Positions 14,092 to 24,067 are shown, counted from the first letter of the stretch. The stretch: DNA of 36,966 nucleotides from Deltaproteobacteria bacterium HGW-Deltaproteobacteria-13 (GCA_002840555.1 PHBJ01000021.1:1-36966); one strand, 5' to 3'. The notes: a model not told the origin generated them from the sequence alone. Numbers and translations: made by a program.

Positions 14092-16788
14092 TTACGCGGC
14101 TTCCACTTTCACCGCGCAGACTTTGTATTCCGGAATTTTTCCGATCGGGTCCAGAGCCGGATTGGTGAGCAGGTTCACGGATGCGTCCGCAAAATGGAAG
14201 TTCATGAAAATCGAGCCCGGAGCGCTCTTTTTGGTAATGGTGGCTTTGGCTTCCACCGTGCCGCGCCGGGAAGTGACCTTGACTTTCTGGCCTTCGGATA
14301 CTTTCAATTTATCGGCATCTGCCGGATTGATTTCCACGAGGCTTTCAGGACAGCGTTCGTTAAGACCTTCCGCGCGTGTGGTCATGGTGCCGGTGTGGTA
14401 ATGATACAGGACGCGTCCGGTGGAAAGCAGGAACGGATATTGTTTGTCCGGCAATTCATTGGGCGCGATGTATTCAATGGCGGTGAATAATCCCAGACCG
14501 CGGGAGAATTTATCCTTGTGCAGGAACTTGGTTCCCTGATGTTCCGCTGTGGGGCAGGGCCACTGAATGCCGCCTTTTTCCAGACGCTCGTAAGAGATTC
14601 CCGCGTAGCTGGGTGTGACTTTCGCCACTTCTTCAAATATCTCTTTGGCGGAAGCATATTTCATCGCGTAACCCATCTTGTTGGAGATACCGCAGATGAC
14701 TTCCCAGTCGGCTTTGGCTGCACCCGGAGCGTCAACTGCCTTGCGCACGCGCTGTACGCGGCGTTCGGTATTAGAAAACGTTCCATCCTTTTCGGCAAAG
14801 CTGGCCACCGGCAGAACGACGTCGGCCAACTGAGCTGTTTCCGTCATAAATAAATCCTGGACAATCATCAAATCCAGTTTCTTAAGTTCTTCCTTAACAT
14901 GATGTAAATCAGGATCGGAAAGCATGGGATTTTCGCCCATGATGTAAAGCGCTTTAATCGTACCCTTACCGGCCGCGTCCATCATCTCCATGATGGTCAA
15001 TCCCGGTTTGGGAGAAAGCTTGGCGTTCCAAGCCGCTTCAAATTTCTTGCGGGCATCCTCGTTGGCCACCTGCTGGTAGGCCGGATAAACATTGGGCAGG
15101 CCGCCCATGTCGCAGGCGCCCTGAACATTATTCTGGCCGCGCAACGGATTCACGCCGCCGCCCTCAATGCCGACATTGCCGCAAAGCATGGAAAGATTGG
15201 CCATGCTCTTAACGTTGTCCGTGCCGCTGATGTGCTGGGTAATGCCCATGGCGTAAAGAATGCTGGCCCTTTCGGCCTGCGCATACATTCTGGCGGCTTT
15301 CTTCAAATCTTCCGCGGGCACGCCGGAAATCTTTTCGACATATACCGGTGTGTATTTTTCAACGGCTTTCTTTAAAGCGTCGAATCCTTCGGTTCTGTCT
15401 TTCACATATTCTTTGGCATAAAGACCTTCGGCAATGATGACATTCAGTAAACCGTTGATAACGGCGACATCAGTTCCCGGATTCTGCCTCAGCCAGATAT
15501 CGGCATATTTGACCAGATCGATTTCACGCGGATCGATCACGATCAGCTTCGTTCCTTTTTTAACCGCCCTTTTTACTTTCATCCCGATGATCGGATGATT
15601 CTCAGTGGTGTTGGTGCCTGTTGCCAGAATCAAATCCGTGAATTCAATTTCATCAATAGAATTAGTCATTGCACCGCTGCCGAATGTGGCGGCCAGACCG
15701 GCCACCGTTACGGAGTGTCAGAGTCGGGCACAGTGATCGACATTGTTGGTGCCGATTGCCGCCCGCATGAATTTCTGGAACAGATAATTTTCTTCATTGG
15801 TACAGCGTGCTGAGGACAGACCGGCAATACAGTCGGCGCCGTTTTCTTTTTTAATTTTGGAAAGCTTGTCGGCAATAAACTTAAAGGCCTCATCCCAGCT
15901 CGCTTCCTTGAAGTCTTCGTTTTTCTTGTAGCGGATCATGGGAGTTTTCAGACGATCGGGATGCGCTACGAAATCCATGCCGAAACGTCCTTTGACGCAA
16001 AGGCTTCCCTGATTTGGCGAGCCGTATTCGCGATTGCCCATGACCTTGACGATTTTATTATCCTTGGTGTAGAGATCCATCTGACAGCCGACGCCGCAAT
16101 AGGTGCAGGTGGTACGGACTTTATTCAATTCCCAGGGACGGCCGCCAAATTTCGCCTGCTTGAAAGTGATGGCGCCAGTGGGACAGACCTGCAGGCATTC
16201 GCCGCAAAATACGCAGGACGAGTTGATATAGTCGTCATCGAATGCCGGCCCGACTTTTGCCTTTGAACTACGACTGGCAAAATCCAGCACTTCGTTGACC
16301 TGTATTTCGTTGCAGGCGCGAACACAGCGTCCGCAAAGGATGCATTTGTTCAGATCGCGCATAATCATGGTATTGCTGTTGTCCAGCGCGTAACCGGGAG
16401 CTTTGATTTCAAAGCGGGGCTGATCAATCTTCAACCAGTAAACCAGATTCTGTAATTCGCACTGGCCGTTTTGTTCGCAGGAAAGACAGTTATGATCGCC
16501 GGACGACCACAACAGTTCAATGATCATTTTCTGAGCGTTTCGCACTGCCTTGGTTGCGGTGCGAATAACCATATTCGGAGTCACGGGCATACAGCAGGCC
16601 GCGACGAGAGATCGGGCGTTTTCCACTTCCACGACGCATACACGGCAGGCGCCGACGTTGGTCGTTTTCTGATAATGGCAAAGGGTGGGAATAAAAATGC
16701 CGTTATCGCGGGCTAATTCTAAAATAGTCTGTCCCGGATCGGCCGAGACCTCTTTTCCATCAAGGGTAACTTTAATCTTATTTTCCAT
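14092..16788 (-). CDS. fdhA: Formate dehydrogenase alpha subunit, selenocysteine-containing
   Basis: One 898-residue gene read through an in-frame UGA at 15720-15718 (Sec357). The context CARL-U-HS with TVAGLA is the conserved FDH active site. The N-terminus has a 2Fe-2S ferredoxin-type domain (Cys37, 48, 51, 65), a His-ligated cluster region (DHNCLSCEQNGQC), two 4Fe-4S motifs (CILCGRCVRAC and CVFCGECLQVC), then the Fe-S motif CTYCGVGC and the molybdopterin domains to a NuoG-like C-terminus. It oxidises formate or reduces CO2, passing electrons to a partner that is not in this window. GGAGA before the ATG at 16788 favours this start over the TTG at 16806. No signal peptide, so cytoplasmic. 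The promoter is at 16869-16897. An ORF finder splits the gene in two. Confidence 0.95.
15688..15720 (-). promoter_or_regulatory. SECIS element for formate dehydrogenase
   Basis: Minus strand: UGA (15720-15718), 11 bases, then GGTGGCC-GGTCT-GGCCGCC (15706-15688). The 7-bp stem has one G-U pair and the GGUCU apical loop. Distance and loop match the Escherichia coli fdhF SECIS as I recall it, so SelB-dependent Sec insertion is expected. Confidence 0.9.
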
Positions 16789-16868
16789 TATTTTCTCCAT
16801 CTGCAAGGATTAATATTTATTCTCTTAAGTTAAAATCGGCGAGAGATGTATTTTTAATAAACAGAGAA

Positions 16869-16913
16869 CTTATAGAAGCAACAAGACATCTTGTCAATTC
16901 TGTCAATATTGAC
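16869..16913 (-). promoter_or_regulatory. fdhA promoter with two palindromes
   Basis: On the minus strand TTGACA (16897-16892), 17-base spacer, TATAAG (16874-16869), giving a leader of about 74 bases. The inverted repeat ACAAGA-CA-TCTTGT (16881-16894) overlaps the spacer, and the perfect 12-base palindrome GTCAATATTGAC (16902-16913) sits just upstream of the -35. Both are candidate regulator sites. Bases 16914-17172 contain no gene I can support. Confidence 0.65.
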
Positions 16914-17172
16914 TTATATCAGCACTGACATATACCGCATTCATCTTCAAGCATCCGATATATTTGTAAAAACTTGCCAAAAACAATCATGATAAAGCAC
17001 AGTTATTTTAAAATAAATTTCGCTTAGTGTTTCTCCGGCGACAGGAGTGTATGAATAATACTTTTGGCGTCCTACCTCTGCGGGTTGATATTGTCTTTGC
17101 TGAAAATGATGTCGTAAATTCGGATTAAGGCAAAGAAAAGTCGGCGATTGTTTGACAGGTTTTGCCAAAAGG

Positions 17173-19002
17173 TTATGTGTCTTCCAGAATCAAAAACATT
17201 CTGCACTGACGGCAGTCAAATTCAAGACGATAGGTATGATGAGCATCCTTCAGCTTCCAAGGCTCCTTAATGGGAAGCTCCGGATTTTGCAGTTTGGGAC
17301 ACAGGTCCAGTTGATGCCGAATGCAGTAGCGGGTGGTCATCACCGTTTTTCCGGTGATACCGGAAAGGGCTTCAAAGGCCGGTTCCGTAACGATTGCACC
17401 GTGCCGTTCATAAAATTTCCGGGCAAGGTCATTGAAAACATTGGCGCGAAAGTCAAGTTTCGTTTCCGGATACGGCGCATCACCGGGTGTAAACGGTACT
17501 TCCTGGCGGGGGTATGCCTCAGAGCGAATTTGAGTAAGCTTATCCAGAGCATCCCTCCGGATGCCGTTCAACAGGCTTGCGGAAAGGAATCCCGGTTCGT
17601 GCGGTTGAATCGTCAATCCTGCCGCCCGGAAAGATGTGTTGCCGGTGCTGGTCAGGTGTTTTTCAATCTGTTCTCTGGCCCGCTCCGGATTTCGTGAAGG
17701 TTCAAACAAAACCTCCCTGACCATTTCGGCCGTGGAGCCGTCTTCGTCTTTCACCGTCAGCTTGATGAATGTATCATTCTGGACAAAATCCATTTTCACG
17801 GTAATCAGACGTCTGGCTGATGGTTTCTTTAAAATTCCGGTAAAGGCCCTGTCAAGGTTGCGATAAACGGGTGTGCCGGTCTCCAGGCCCCTCATGCTGT
17901 TCGGGTAGATTTTTTCCTTCTCGACCCGGTTCACCCGGAAGCCGGCCAGATCTTTTTGCCTGGTGAAAAAACAAAGTCCGTCTCCATTTTGCAGATCATG
18001 GCGGGCCATTTGAAAAAAATCCTTTCCCACAGAAGTGATTTTTCCCAAATACTGTCCAATGGATTTCGGCGTGTCTATGGAGGCAATCTTTTCTCTTTTG
18101 CCCAGGATAAAGTATTGGGAATAGCCGCGGTTGAAGGTTCTGTTCACATCCGGCGTAAAGGTAATTTCACTCGTACCGGAGCTGCCGCGCCGGTAACCGG
18201 CACGGCTACTGATGAATTGATCGATGACCTGCCGGTACGCGGCCGTTACATTTTTTACATAGTCAATTCCCTTGTATCTTCCTTCAATTTTAAAGGAGGT
18301 GATTCCGGCCGCAACCAGGTCCGGCATGCGATTCATCAGATTCAGATCTTTGAGGGAAAGGAGATACTTGTTTTGCAGAATTTTGTTGCCTGCGCCATCT
18401 GTCAAGTTGTAGTGCGACCGGCAGGGCTGGGCGCAAACGCCTCGATTGCCGCTGCGGCCCGCCACGGCCTGACTCATGTAGCATTGCCCGCTGTAGGAAA
18501 CGCACAAAGCTCCGTGTACAAATGATTCCAGTTCTATTCGGCCGGTCTGCTTGCGGATTTCGGCAATTTCTTCAAGAGAAAGCTCTCTGGCCAGGATTAC
18601 CCGTTTAAAACCGACATCTTCAAGAAACTTGACTTTCTCAGGAGTGTTGTTGTGCATCTGTGTGCTGGCAATCAGCGGAATCGGGGGGAGGTCCAGTTCC
18701 AGCAAACCCACATCCTGGATAATCAGGCCGTCGGTGCCCAATTGATAAAGCTCCCGGATGATATTCAGTGACTCGGAAATCTCCTGATCCGTCAGGATGG
18801 TATTGAGCGCCACGTAAACTCTGGCAAAATAAAAGTGCGCGTGCTTGATCAGGCGGGCGATGTCGGAGAGGCTCACACCGGCGGCGGCTCTTGCTGAAAA
18901 TTTCGGCGCGCCGATATACACGGCATCCGCTCCGTGATCAATGGCGGCAATCCCGATGTCGGCATCGCCCGCCGGCGCCAGCAATTCCAGTGATGTGACC
19001 AT
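17173..19002 (-). CDS. U32 peptidase-family protein (TrhP/RlhA-like)
   Basis: A 609-residue U32 family protein. LELLAPAGDADIGIAAIDHGADAVYIG opens the TIM-barrel domain. The U32 signature ESFVHGALCVSYSGQC lies at about 159-174 with Cys167, Cys174, Cys190 and Cys194, the cluster ligands in this family. The central DUF3656-like part and the C-terminal ECDCRQC-type end follow. Characterised relatives (TrhP, RlhA) are Fe-S RNA-hydroxylation enzymes; others are called collagenases, so the function is unproven. I chose the ATG at 19002 with AGGAG before it, instead of an upstream in-frame start at 19092 that reads through a GC-rich repeat. Confidence 0.85.
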   Translation of the reverse strand: MVTSLELLAPAGDADIGIAAIDHGADAVYIGAPKFSARAAAGVSLSDIARLIKHAHFYFARVYVALNTILTDQEISESLNIIRELYQLGTDGLIIQDVGLLELDLPPIPLIASTQMHNNTPEKVKFLEDVGFKRVILARELSLEEIAEIRKQTGRIELESFVHGALCVSYSGQCYMSQAVAGRSGNRGVCAQPCRSHYNLTDGAGNKILQNKYLLSLKDLNLMNRMPDLVAAGITSFKIEGRYKGIDYVKNVTAAYRQVIDQFISSRAGYRRGSSGTSEITFTPDVNRTFNRGYSQYFILGKREKIASIDTPKSIGQYLGKITSVGKDFFQMARHDLQNGDGLCFFTRQKDLAGFRVNRVEKEKIYPNSMRGLETGTPVYRNLDRAFTGILKKPSARRLITVKMDFVQNDTFIKLTVKDEDGSTAEMVREVLFEPSRNPERAREQIEKHLTSTGNTSFRAAGLTIQPHEPGFLSASLLNGIRRDALDKLTQIRSEAYPRQEVPFTPGDAPYPETKLDFRANVFNDLARKFYERHGAIVTEPAFEALSGITGKTVMTTRYCIRHQLDLCPKLQNPELPIKEPWKLKDAHHTYRLEFDCRQCRMFLILEDT

Positions 19003-19036
19003 TTCTACTCCTAAAAAACTTCCATCTTTTATGCTT

Positions 19037-19122
19037 CCCCGCCCCTGGAGGGAGGGGATTGAGGGGCGGGGGTAGCCTGATTTTAACCTCACCCTCCCTG
19101 AATCCCTCCCCTCAAGGGAGGG
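19037..19122. repeat. GC-rich hairpin repeats between genes
   Basis: CCCCGCCCCT (19037-19046) pairs with AGGGGCGGGG (19062-19071), and CCCTCCC-CTCAA-GGGAGGG (19104-19122) is a second hairpin. The two share GGAGGGAGGGG-type elements. The GC content is unlike its surroundings, suggesting a mobile intergenic repeat; whether it acts as a terminator for the gene to its right is unclear. Confidence 0.6.
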
Positions 19123-19138
19123 ACATAAAGTTTCTTTT

Positions 19139-19570
19139 CTAAATAATTCCTTTAGAGGTCTTTTTGATGAATTCTTCCATTATTGTTTTGGCTTCATCCA
19201 TGGAGGAATAGGCGACTGTTTGTATCATGGGACTGCCGGCAATCATGGCAGACAGCGGCTGCTCCAAATGGTTCCGATAAAGGCATAAAACCGGTTTTTT
19301 CAATGCCACGGCCCATCCCAGTTCATAGCCCACCCCCAGAGACGGTATCGTCACTTCGGCCACCAAGCAGTCGCAGGACTTAAGCCAGGCCATGTCCCGA
19401 TCATGGATATACCGATCGTCGGGTCCGTCGTCGCCTTTTACCGAAAGAGCGGGACTGCCGACATGCTCGGTCAGCACCTCACCGAAAGATTTCAGCCACA
19501 CGATCATGGTTTCGTAAATCGCGGCGTCATCCCGTCCTGCCCGGATCGATCCGGCGAAATAGACTTTCAT
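19139..19570 (-). CDS. DNPH1/Rcl-like 2'-deoxynucleoside 5'-phosphate N-hydrolase
   Basis: A 143-residue nucleoside 2-deoxyribosyltransferase-fold protein closely following the Rcl/DNPH1 pattern: VYFAGSIRAGRDD at 3-15, a central TEHVG, HDRDMAWLKSCDCLVAEVT around 56-74, and the catalytic PSLGVGYELG at 76-85 with Glu83. Such enzymes hydrolyse the N-glycosidic bond of dNMPs, often removing hydroxymethyl-dUMP, and so clean up nucleotide pools in the cytoplasm. It has no obvious partner in the neighbouring genes. The gap to the U32 gene holds the GC-rich hairpins, so they are probably separately transcribed. Confidence 0.85.
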   Translation of the reverse strand: MKVYFAGSIRAGRDDAAIYETMIVWLKSFGEVLTEHVGSPALSVKGDDGPDDRYIHDRDMAWLKSCDCLVAEVTIPSLGVGYELGWAVALKKPVLCLYRNHLEQPLSAMIAGSPMIQTVAYSSMDEAKTIMEEFIKKTSKGII

Positions 19571-19727
19571 ATCCTTCTCATCCTGTGTCGCGGGAATAAT
19601 TTATTATACTGATACCACTGAAGGTCAGGCGGGTTCAACATATTTTCTGATTAAAAATTACTTTCCTGCTGTCTCCCATGCTTTGGACATCAGCGCCGGT
19701 GCCTTAACTGAACTTGATCGGGATCCT

Positions 19728-20113
19728 CTACTTCACATCTATCCTGAACTTGGTGGACACACTCTTCCCTTTATGATTGATGTTTATAGTGACATCCCAT
19801 GTTCCTTGCTTGGGGATCGCCAGGATTGCATGGTAATTGTTTTCATGCGGCTGGGCCCGTGAGTTGTACTTTTTTGCAGGCATCTACCACGTGTGCTTAC
19901 GGTAGTCCACCGTCATGATAGCGCCCTTGACATCGTTGCCGGTGGTATCTTTCAACCAAATCATCATGTTGTTGTCTCCCACGACAGGGGGGATTTCTGT
20001 CGAGCTTGACCTGCACCGTGTAATCTCCCGCCTTCTTCGTCACCTCATAGTCGATCCCATAAGCCAGCCCCACGGATAAAAAAAAACCATCAAAATAAAA
20101 AAATGCGCTTCAT
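19728..20113 (-). pseudogene. FixH/YtkA-like copper-associated domain, broken
   Basis: The leftward reading starts ATGAAGCGC (after GGAGG) at 20113 but is out of frame after seven codons. A shifted frame gives a hydrophobic signal-like segment and YEVTKKAGDYTVQVKLD. Another shift is needed to read VVGDNNMMIWLKDTTGNDVKG. An in-frame TAG then interrupts before MPAKKYNS, and the C-terminal AILAIPKQGTWDVTINI is intact to a TAG at 19728-19730. The order matches FixH/YtkA-like domains found near copper ATPases and oxidases. Two frameshifts plus a stop mean it is not functional as a whole. Bases 19571-19727 show no gene. Confidence 0.75.
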
Positions 20114-20176
20114 AATAAACCTCCTAAAGTAGGCTGCGGAACAATTGATCCCTATCATGTTTGATGCTTCTCTTTG

Positions 20177-22600
20177 TTATATCTTTACTCTCCGCAGCCC
20201 GAGGGCATTTCCGATAACGGAAACGGAGGAAAGGCTCATGGCAGCTGCACCAATGATCGGGCTTAGAAGAATACCAAAGTTGGGATAAAGTATACCCGCT
20301 GCGATGGGTACGCTGATAGCATTGTAAATAAAAGCAAAGAACAGGTTTTGCTTGATATTGTCCATGGTGGCGCGGCTCAAATGTCTCGCGCGGACGATTC
20401 CAGTGAGGTCACCCTTCACCAAAGTGACACCGGCGCTTTCCATAGCCACATCCGTACCCGTTCCCATGGCAATCCCCACTTGTGCCTGCGCCAGAGCCGG
20501 GGCATCATTGATCCCATCGCCGGCCATGGCAATAATATGTCCACCCTGTTGAAACTTTTTGACTGCATCCGCCTTTTGATCCGGCAGAACCTCGGCCATC
20601 ACTTCATCCAGATTTAGTTTTTTAGCGACTGCTTCTGCTGTTACCTTATTATCACCGGTCAACATCACAACCCTGATTCCTTCAGCGTGCAGTTGTCGGA
20701 TTGCTTCTGATGTGGTCTTTTTTATCGGATCAGCAACCGCCAGCAAGCCGGCAATCTTTCCGGCAATCCCCACCAACATGACCGTCTGTCCTTCGGACCG
20801 CAAGGTTTCGGCCTTTTCTGCCAAATAGCCGGCATCAAGCTTAAACTCTTGCAGTAATGCGCTGTTGCCGAGTAAAACAACCTGGCCGTCAACCTCGCCG
20901 GAAACACCCTTGCCGGTGTGGGAGGCAAAATTTTTCGCCTCAGTCAGGTGAAGCTTTTGATTGGTAGCGCTTTCAACAATGGCTGCCGCCAGCGGATGTT
21001 CACTGCCTTTCTCCAGAGAGGCTGCCAACAACAATACGTTGTTTTTATCAAAGCCCGGCGCCGCTACAACCTCAATGAGTTTCGGTTTGCCCTCAGTCAG
21101 GGTTCCGGTCTTATCAACCACCAGTATAGTAACTTTTTTTAAAGTCTCGATTGCTTCGGCATTTTTAAACAATACCCCCATGGTTGCTGCCTTGCCCGTT
21201 GCCACCATAATCGACATCGGCGTCGCCAAACCCAAAGCACAGGGACAGGCGATGATCAGCACGGAAACAGCGGCAATGAGTGCGTGGGCTAATCGGGGAT
21301 CAGGACCGAAGACATACCAGATGACAAAAGCGATAATAGCGACAACGATCACGGTCGGAACAAAGTATCCAGCTACAACATCGGCTAGCTTCTGACTTGG
21401 CGCGCGGCTTCGCTGGGCGTCCGCCACCATCCTGACAATTTGCGACAGAACGGTTTCAGCGCCTACCTTTTGAGTCTCCATAACCAGTGAACCGGTACCA
21501 TTAATCGTAGCGCCGATGAGTTTATCCTTCGCGTGTTTCTCAACCGGTATCGGTTCTCCGGATATCATCGATTCATCGACGCTGCTTGATCCTTCCAGAA
21601 CGACGCCATCCACAGGAATCTTTTCTCCCGGCCGGACTCGCAGGTGATCGCCTTTTACTACATGCTCCAAGGGAATATCGCTCTCATTTCCGTCGGCGTC
21701 TATTTTCCGGGCTGTCTTCGGCGCCAAACCCAAAAGCGCCTTTATGGCCGTGCCGGTCCGGCTTCTGGCCCGAAGTTCCAACACCTGTCCCAGCAATATC
21801 AAGACAACAATAACACCCGCTGCTTCAAAATACACCCCGACAGTGCCTTCCGCTGTCCGCATCGCTGCGGGGAAAAGCTGGGGAAACAACACGCCAATCA
21901 GGCTGTAGATGTAGGCTACCGAAACCCCGAGAGCAATCAGGGTAAACATGTTCAGACTTTTGTTGATGACAGACTGAACGCCCCGAACAAAAAAAGGCCA
22001 TCCCGCCCAGAGCACCACCGGCGTCGCGAGTATCAGTTCCAGCCACTGATAGGTTCTGGCAGTGGCCAGTGTGTCGAGAAAGCGGCCGCCCGGGATCATA
22101 CCGCGCATGGCAATAATCAGCAGAGGGAGTGCCAGAATGGTGCCCACAATGAACCGCTTGCGCATATCTTCATATTCTGGATTACTTTCTTCTTCCTCAA
22201 GTGAAACGGTTTTCGGTTCCAGGGCCATGCCGCATTTTGGACAACTTCCCGGTTTGTCCCGAATAATTTCCGGATGCATCGGGCAGGTATATTCTATCTT
22301 CCCCTCTGCCGGCATCGGAGTCTTTGGCTCCAGGGCCATGCCGCACTTCGGACAATTCCCCGGCGCATCCCGGATAACCTCGGGGTGCATGGGGCAGGTC
22401 CATTCGACTTTAAGTTTAACATATTGCCCTTCTTTTTTTTCGTTATCCGCTGCCACACCAAGGTATGATTCAGGATTTTTGTCGAAAGATTTTCTGCAAT
22501 GAGACGAACAGAAATGATACGTATTTCCCTTATGGGAAGAGGTTGCAACGGCGTCCTCTTTTTCGATGGTCATCTTGCATACTGGGTCAGCGATCTTCAT
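20177..22600 (-). CDS. copA: Copper/heavy-metal P1B-type ATPase (YHS-HMBD-HMBD)
   Basis: An 807-residue inner-membrane metal pump. It begins with a YHS domain (DPVCKM, FCSSHC; residues 1-48), then two HMBD repeats (CPMHPE...[11 protein letters not shown] at about 69-93 and 106-130). The ATPase body has SGEP at 347-350, the CPC metal site at 452-454 ([13 protein letters not shown]), phosphorylated Asp496 in DKTGTLT, the EHP motif near 543 and a GDGINDAP hinge. This order is typical of CopA/CopB/SilP-like exporters for Cu(I) or Ag(I). It is the first large gene after the PII-like and YHS genes and is followed by the broken FixH-like gene. The metal assignment rests on CPC and the neighbours. 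Confidence 0.92.
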   Translation of the reverse strand: MKIADPVCKMTIEKEDAVATSSHKGNTYHFCSSHCRKSFDKNPESYLGVAADNEKKEGQYVKLKVEWTCPMHPEVIRDAPGNCPKCGMALEPKTPMPAEGKIEYTCPMHPEIIRDKPGSCPKCGMALEPKTVSLEEEESNPEYEDMRKRFIVGTILALPLLIIAMRGMIPGGRFLDTLATARTYQWLELILATPVVLWAGWPFFVRGVQSVINKSLNMFTLIALGVSVAYIYSLIGVLFPQLFPAAMRTAEGTVGVYFEAAGVIVVLILLGQVLELRARSRTGTAIKALLGLAPKTARKIDADGNESDIPLEHVVKGDHLRVRPGEKIPVDGVVLEGSSSVDESMISGEPIPVEKHAKDKLIGATINGTGSLVMETQKVGAETVLSQIVRMVADAQRSRAPSQKLADVVAGYFVPTVIVVAIIAFVIWYVFGPDPRLAHALIAAVSVLIIACPCALGLATPMSIMVATGKAATMGVLFKNAEAIETLKKVTILVVDKTGTLTEGKPKLIEVVAAPGFDKNNVLLLAASLEKGSEHPLAAAIVESATNQKLHLTEAKNFASHTGKGVSGEVDGQVVLLGNSALLQEFKLDAGYLAEKAETLRSEGQTVMLVGIAGKIAGLLAVADPIKKTTSEAIRQLHAEGIRVVMLTGDNKVTAEAVAKKLNLDEVMAEVLPDQKADAVKKFQQGGHIIAMAGDGINDAPALAQAQVGIAMGTGTDVAMESAGVTLVKGDLTGIVRARHLSRATMDNIKQNLFFAFIYNAISVPIAAGILYPNFGILLSPIIGAAAMSLSSVSVIGNALGLRRVKI

Positions 22601-22699
22601 TTTATTAAACCCCTTGCAGTGCCACCATTCGGCTCAGACTAAGAAAGGAACTTTTTTGTATATCCTGCAAAACATCAACACCGGAAACAATTTAGTTCC

Positions 22700-23026
22700 C
22701 TATGCTTTTTCAGGCTTCGCTTCGGTTTTGGTTTTGATCCGATACATCCTTTCTACTGGAATGACGACGACAATGCCGTCTCCTGTCGACCCGGTGTGAG
22801 TTGTATCCATAATGGCTTGCACGATAACGTCCGCTCGTGAAGCCTCGCAATATATTTCGAGCCGGGCATGAGTCACACACCAGTCCGATGAAAACAAGTT
22901 GGCATACTCTCCGTAGCCTGCACCGCGTGTCACGCTGATGCCTCCCACCTGGAGATCTTTCAGGCGATCTTCAACCTCTCTGAGTTTATTTTCTCGAATA
23001 ATGGCTACCACTTTCTTCCATTCCAT
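22700..23026 (-). CDS. PII-family signalling protein
   Basis: A 108-residue GlnB-fold protein. It starts KKVVAIIRENKLREVEDRLKDL, carries the T-loop region GAGYGEYANLFSSDW (no uridylylatable Tyr in the usual place) and ends TGDGIVVVIPVERMYRIKT, the PII C-terminal signature. The missing Tyr and location beside a copper ATPase suggest a PII-like protein tied to metal transport rather than nitrogen control. The CopA start lies 99 bases downstream, so co-transcription is likely. AGGAG precedes the start. Confidence 0.88.
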   Translation of the reverse strand: MEWKKVVAIIRENKLREVEDRLKDLQVGGISVTRGAGYGEYANLFSSDWCVTHARLEIYCEASRADVIVQAIMDTTHTGSTGDGIVVVIPVERMYRIKTKTEAKPEKA

Positions 23027-23141
23027 TGCGTGCGTCTCCTTCCTAATGCCTTTTCTTATCCTGCCGATGATTCATGTAATTCTCTTATTGCGCCATTTGC
23101 CGGACGCCGCGTACTATTGAAGGTTGACAAGAATGCCGTTT

Positions 23142-23324
23142 TCATCCGCAGCAGCCAGACTTGCCCTCCGGCTTAACGCCGGTGGACGTGGACAGGAACT
23201 TTTGACGGCACTGCTCGCTGCAAAAATAGAACATCTTTCCATCGCGTTCAGTGCTAGGAGCGGTTGCTTCGTCCACGGTCATTCCGCAGACGGGATCTTT
23301 CGTCTCCGATTTTGATACCTTCAT
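23142..23324 (-). CDS. Small YHS-domain protein
   Basis: A 60-residue YHS protein: DPVCGMTV near residue 10 (Cys13), FCSEQCRQKF (Cys35, Cys39) and a C-terminal GCCG (Cys58, Cys59). YHS domains bind copper and other metals and occur at the N-terminus of copper ATPases, as in the neighbouring CopA. The trailing CCG is unusual and could be a metal hand-over site. I preferred the ATG at 23324, because AGGAG is seven bases upstream, over the ATG at 23330, which is too close to it. It is probably a soluble chaperone for the pump. Confidence 0.8.
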   Translation of the reverse strand: MKVSKSETKDPVCGMTVDEATAPSTERDGKMFYFCSEQCRQKFLSTSTGVKPEGKSGCCG

Positions 23325-23405
23325 GGTCATGCTCCTTTCCTGGTTGTTGTTGAAGTTTTTTCCATGATAGTAGTGATTCCAAATAATTAAATTAGTTTGA
23401 TTACA

Positions 23406-23981
23406 TTATTCCAGCTTAAGAGTTGTTTCGCATGTTTTGCTGTCTCTATTGGTAAATATTCTCCCGGTCGCACTTTTGCCTTTGGCACTCACCGTTATTT
23501 TAATGTCCTGATTTCTGGGCAGCCAAAGATCCAAAAAACCAGTCGGAGCTGTTTTCAGGGTTTTGTTGATTAGGGTTTTACCGCCGGCAGTAACCGCTAG
23601 GATTTTTATGTTTGTGTTCTTCAATTCCGCATCGCAACTCGATATATAATGTGTTGCACACGTATGAGTTTTGTTAATGTATGGAGCGATTGAAACCATC
23701 ATTACATCATCAGGCAGCGGTATGCTTATAGTCTCTCCATCTTTGAATTTGAAATTTACCTTATCCGGTGTAACAAAAGTGACAACGTCAATTTTATCCC
23801 TGTGCCACTTGTTGGCAATTGCAACTGCTGTTTTCCCGTCAATTCCCTTTAGTTTTTCTTTTAACTGTTTATAATTGTTTTTGTTAATAAATGTCGGATT
23901 TTCACTGGAATAGGCGATGGAAAATGATAAAACCGACAATATGAGCGACAATACAATTATTTTCACGATTAAGTTTTTCAT
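23406..23981 (-). CDS. cueP: CueP-family periplasmic copper-binding protein
   Basis: A 191-residue secreted protein. A Sec signal peptide (residues 1-24, hydrophobic LSLILSVLSFSIAYSS) precedes the mature part. The core has SIAPYINKTHTCATHYISSC (Cys108, Cys116, His106, His111), GFLDLWLPRN at about 148-157 and TCETTLKLE at the end (Cys184). This closely follows Salmonella CueP, the periplasmic Cu(I) protein, including its three Cys. It lies between DUF302 and the YHS/PII/CopA genes, in accordance with copper handling. AGAGGAG precedes the ATG. Confidence 0.88.
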   Translation of the reverse strand: MKNLIVKIIVLSLILSVLSFSIAYSSENPTFINKNNYKQLKEKLKGIDGKTAVAIANKWHRDKIDVVTFVTPDKVNFKFKDGETISIPLPDDVMMVSIAPYINKTHTCATHYISSCDAELKNTNIKILAVTAGGKTLINKTLKTAPTGFLDLWLPRNQDIKITVSAKGKSATGRIFTNRDSKTCETTLKLE

Positions 23982-24067
23982 CTAAATCTCCTCTCTTTTT
24001 TATTATGAATACGGCGGCTAGTTTCTGTTGTGCCGCCATCCTCACGATATAAAAGGCGACACAGCCG

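Noticed and set aside
15718-16806. A separate gene for the N-terminal half of formate dehydrogenase
   Set aside because: Its stop is the in-frame Sec UGA with a canonical SECIS; the two halves are one gene.
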